Origin: an uncultured Oscillospiraceae bacterium
Lineage (GTDB): Bacteria; Bacillota; Clostridia; Oscillospirales; Oscillospiraceae
NCBI GenBank assembly: GCA_910577415.1
Contig: CAJTLK010000005.1
Coordinates: 1 to 14,311, forward strand
Direction of reading: 5' to 3'
DNA: 14,311 bases
The translations under genes and the position numbers were made by a program. A model generated the notes under the pieces. The model made no database searches. It was not told the origin of the DNA and was given only the letters and a program-made list of their open reading frames with translations. The first letter of the stretch is position 1. Each line of letters starts with the position of its first letter. Positions 12,878 to 14,311 of the stretch are shown piece after piece.

Positions 12878-14095
12878 ATGGAGATACTGAAGCTGGCAGC
12901 GGTACTGGCCGTGATCGTGGCGGTGCTGTGGGCCAAGAAGCCTTTGTGGGCGGGAATGCTCCTGGCCACCCTGGCTATGATCCCCCTGTTCTCTCTTCCG
13001 CTCCAGACGGCGGGACAGGCCCTTTGGACGGGGGCGGTGGGCTGGCAGAGCATAGAGGCGCTGCTGGTGCTCTACGCCGTGACCTATCTGCAGCGGATGA
13101 TGGAGGAGCGGGATAATCTGAAGCTCTGCCAACAGGCCATGAATGGCCTGTTCAACAACCGTCGGATCAACGCCTCCCTGGTGCCCTGTTTGATGGGCTG
13201 CCTTCCGGCGGGCAGCGCGGTGCTGATCTGTGGACCTATCGTTCGGGAGAGCGTGGGCGACGCCCTGGCCCAGGACGAGCAAGCTGCGCTCACCTCCTAT
13301 TTCCGGCACATCACTGAGAGCATTCTACCTACCTTCACCGGGGTGTATATTGCCATCGCCGCCACTGGCGGGGCGGTGAGCGCCAGCACCTTTGTCACCT
13401 GGATGCTCCCCATGGCCGCAGCCCTCTTTTTTGCCGGGTGGCTGGTGTATTTGCGGCGGCTGCCCCGGGACACGGGAATGGTGGCCGACCAGTCCCGGGG
13501 GACGTATTGGCGGCTGTTGGGCAAAAGCGTGTGGCCTGTGGCCCTGGCCATCGCCCTCATTCTTTTGCTTCACCTCCCGGTGGAGCTGGGGGTGCTGGCG
13601 GCCATCGCGGTGAATATCTTTGTGGAGCGCTTTACGCCCAGGGAGCTGACCCGGTTCCTCACCACGGCCTTTGAGTGGAAGCTGATGCTGAGCACCTGGC
13701 TCATCATGATCTTCAAGGAGGTGCTCTCGGTCACCGGGGTCATCGAGGCTCTGCCCTCCTTTTTTGAGGCCCTTCCCATCCCCACCTTTCTGGTTTTTGC
13801 TCTCATCTTCTTTTTCGGCACCATCGCCGCGGGAAATAAAGCCATCTGTGCGCTGGGCGTTCCCCTGGCCATGGCGGCGGCGGGGGGGAGGGGGCAGCTG
13901 TCGCTGTTTGTGCTGCTCATGTGCGTGTGCCACGCCGCCTCCCAACTCTCGCCCACCCACGTGTGCCTCACCATCTGTGCCGAGGACTTCCATGTTTCCC
14001 TGGGGGCAATGATGCGCAGGAGCTTGCCTATGGTGGCGGTGTTTCTGGTCATGGCCTTCGGATATTATTTTCTGCTCTCCGTCGCAGGGCTATGA
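12878..14095 (+). CDS. DUF401 family membrane permease-like protein
   Basis: A 405-residue polytopic membrane protein with about ten hydrophobic segments (for example 4-19, 24-39, 57-72, 152-192, 217-248, 269-286, 302-318, 325-356, 382-400). It fits DUF401, a poorly characterised family related to ion-transporter-type permeases. Conserved-looking sites are LPAGSAVLICGPIVRE (109-124), SYFRHITESILPTF (140-153) and, near the end, CHAASQLSPTHVCLT (351-365). The substrate is unknown; an organic-anion transporter is plausible from fold relationship only. AAGGGGGAG precedes the ATG. It follows galU by 67 nt across a leaky hairpin and ends before a strong two-way terminator; a functional link to galU is not evident. 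Confidence 0.8.
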   Translation: MEILKLAAVLAVIVAVLWAKKPLWAGMLLATLAMIPLFSLPLQTAGQALWTGAVGWQSIEALLVLYAVTYLQRMMEERDNLKLCQQAMNGLFNNRRINASLVPCLMGCLPAGSAVLICGPIVRESVGDALAQDEQAALTSYFRHITESILPTFTGVYIAIAATGGAVSASTFVTWMLPMAAALFFAGWLVYLRRLPRDTGMVADQSRGTYWRLLGKSVWPVALAIALILLLHLPVELGVLAAIAVNIFVERFTPRELTRFLTTAFEWKLMLSTWLIMIFKEVLSVTGVIEALPSFFEALPIPTFLVFALIFFFGTIAAGNKAICALGVPLAMAAAGGRGQLSLFVLLMCVCHAASQLSPTHVCLTICAEDFHVSLGAMMRRSLPMVAVFLVMAFGYYFLLSVAGL

Positions 14096-14104
14096 GGTAC
14101 ATAA

Positions 14105-14145
14105 AAAAGCTCCGAAGGGTATCCCCTGCGGAGCTTTTCTTTTTT
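14105..14145. terminator. Bidirectional terminator between DUF401 and PepSY-like genes
   Basis: AAAAGCTCCG (14105-14114) and CGGAGCTTTT (14129-14138) pair around a partly paired loop (GGG/CCC). T-runs follow in both directions (CTTTTTT on the plus strand, the A-run at 14103-14108 on the minus strand), suiting two convergent genes. Confidence 0.88.
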
Positions 14146-14148
14146 CAT

Positions 14149-14311
14149 TTAGTCTATCTCCCACTTGAGGACGGTCCCGGAGGCAGCGTCGATCTCGCAC
14201 TCATACTCGGTCCAGCCCGCGCGCAGTTCGATCTCATAGACCCAGGCGCCGTCGTCATAGTCCAGCTCGCATTTATCCACGGTGTAGACGGTGACGCCGG
14301 AGCGCTCGGCG
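14149..14311 (-). CDS. PepSY-like domain protein, C-terminal fragment at window edge
   Basis: Only the last 53 residues and the TAA stop (14149-14151) are inside the window; the start lies beyond the right edge. The visible part reads as the second half of a PepSY unit: a strand (VTVYTVDKCELDYDDG), WVYEIELRAG, a strand TEYECEIDAASG and the ending TVLKWEID. PepSY domains are small extracytoplasmic modules, often found in secreted or lipid-anchored proteins and proposed to inhibit proteases. Two cysteines (in DKCEL and YECEI) sit in strands that usually lack them. Without the N-terminus I cannot tell whether it is a signal-peptide-bearing lipoprotein or a multi-PepSY protein. Confidence 0.75.
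   Translation of the reverse strand, partial: AERSGVTVYTVDKCELDYDDGAWVYEIELRAGWTEYECEIDAASGTVLKWEID

Overview
The window is about 14.3 kb of GC-rich bacterial DNA, with an AT-rich island at roughly 4760-4970. It holds 14 protein genes, two of them cut by the window edges. Gram-positive ribosome binding sites, a SpoIIQ-like sporulation peptidase, an S-layer-homology protein, a QueT transporter with a probable preQ1 leader and a macrodomain/SirTM pair together suggest a spore-forming gut Clostridia, most likely the high-GC Oscillospiraceae (Flavonifractor/Oscillibacter type). The taxon is inferred from gene content, not from a marker gene.

Layout. (1) 1-4695, minus strand: a tight operon encoding a membrane-fusion adaptor, a MacB/YknY-type ATPase, a MacB/YknZ-type permease and, 13 nt further on, a secreted SLH-domain protein whose ribosome binding site overlaps the permease stop. 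(2) 4696-5032: an AT-rich divergent regulatory region. (3) 5033-6226, plus strand: an XRE-family regulator, then a SpoIIQ-like membrane-anchored LytM/M23 protein whose Shine-Dalgarno sequence lies inside an 11-bp hairpin, then a terminator. (4) 6248-7015: a promoter, a structured leader (probable preQ1-III riboswitch), queT and a two-way terminator. (5) 7034-8856, minus strand: a DUF2752 gene and a zinc-ribbon/DUF4234 membrane protein gene behind a near-consensus promoter. (6) 8881-11839: a divergent HxlR regulator facing an operon of a degenerate metallo-beta-lactamase-fold protein, a zinc-dependent macrodomain and a class M sirtuin. (7) 11830-14145, plus strand: galU, then a DUF401 permease. 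(8) 14149-14311, minus strand: the C-terminal end of a PepSY-like protein.

The most interesting unit is (6). SirTM sirtuins ADP-ribosylate proteins and their partner macrodomains remove the mark. The described systems in staphylococci and streptococci act on a lipoylated GcvH-like carrier encoded in the same operon. Here no GcvH-L or lipoate ligase gene is visible. Their place is taken by a metallo-beta-lactamase-like protein without the usual metal motif, under an apparent redox/electrophile-type HxlR switch. This may be a variant ADP-ribosylation module with a different target.
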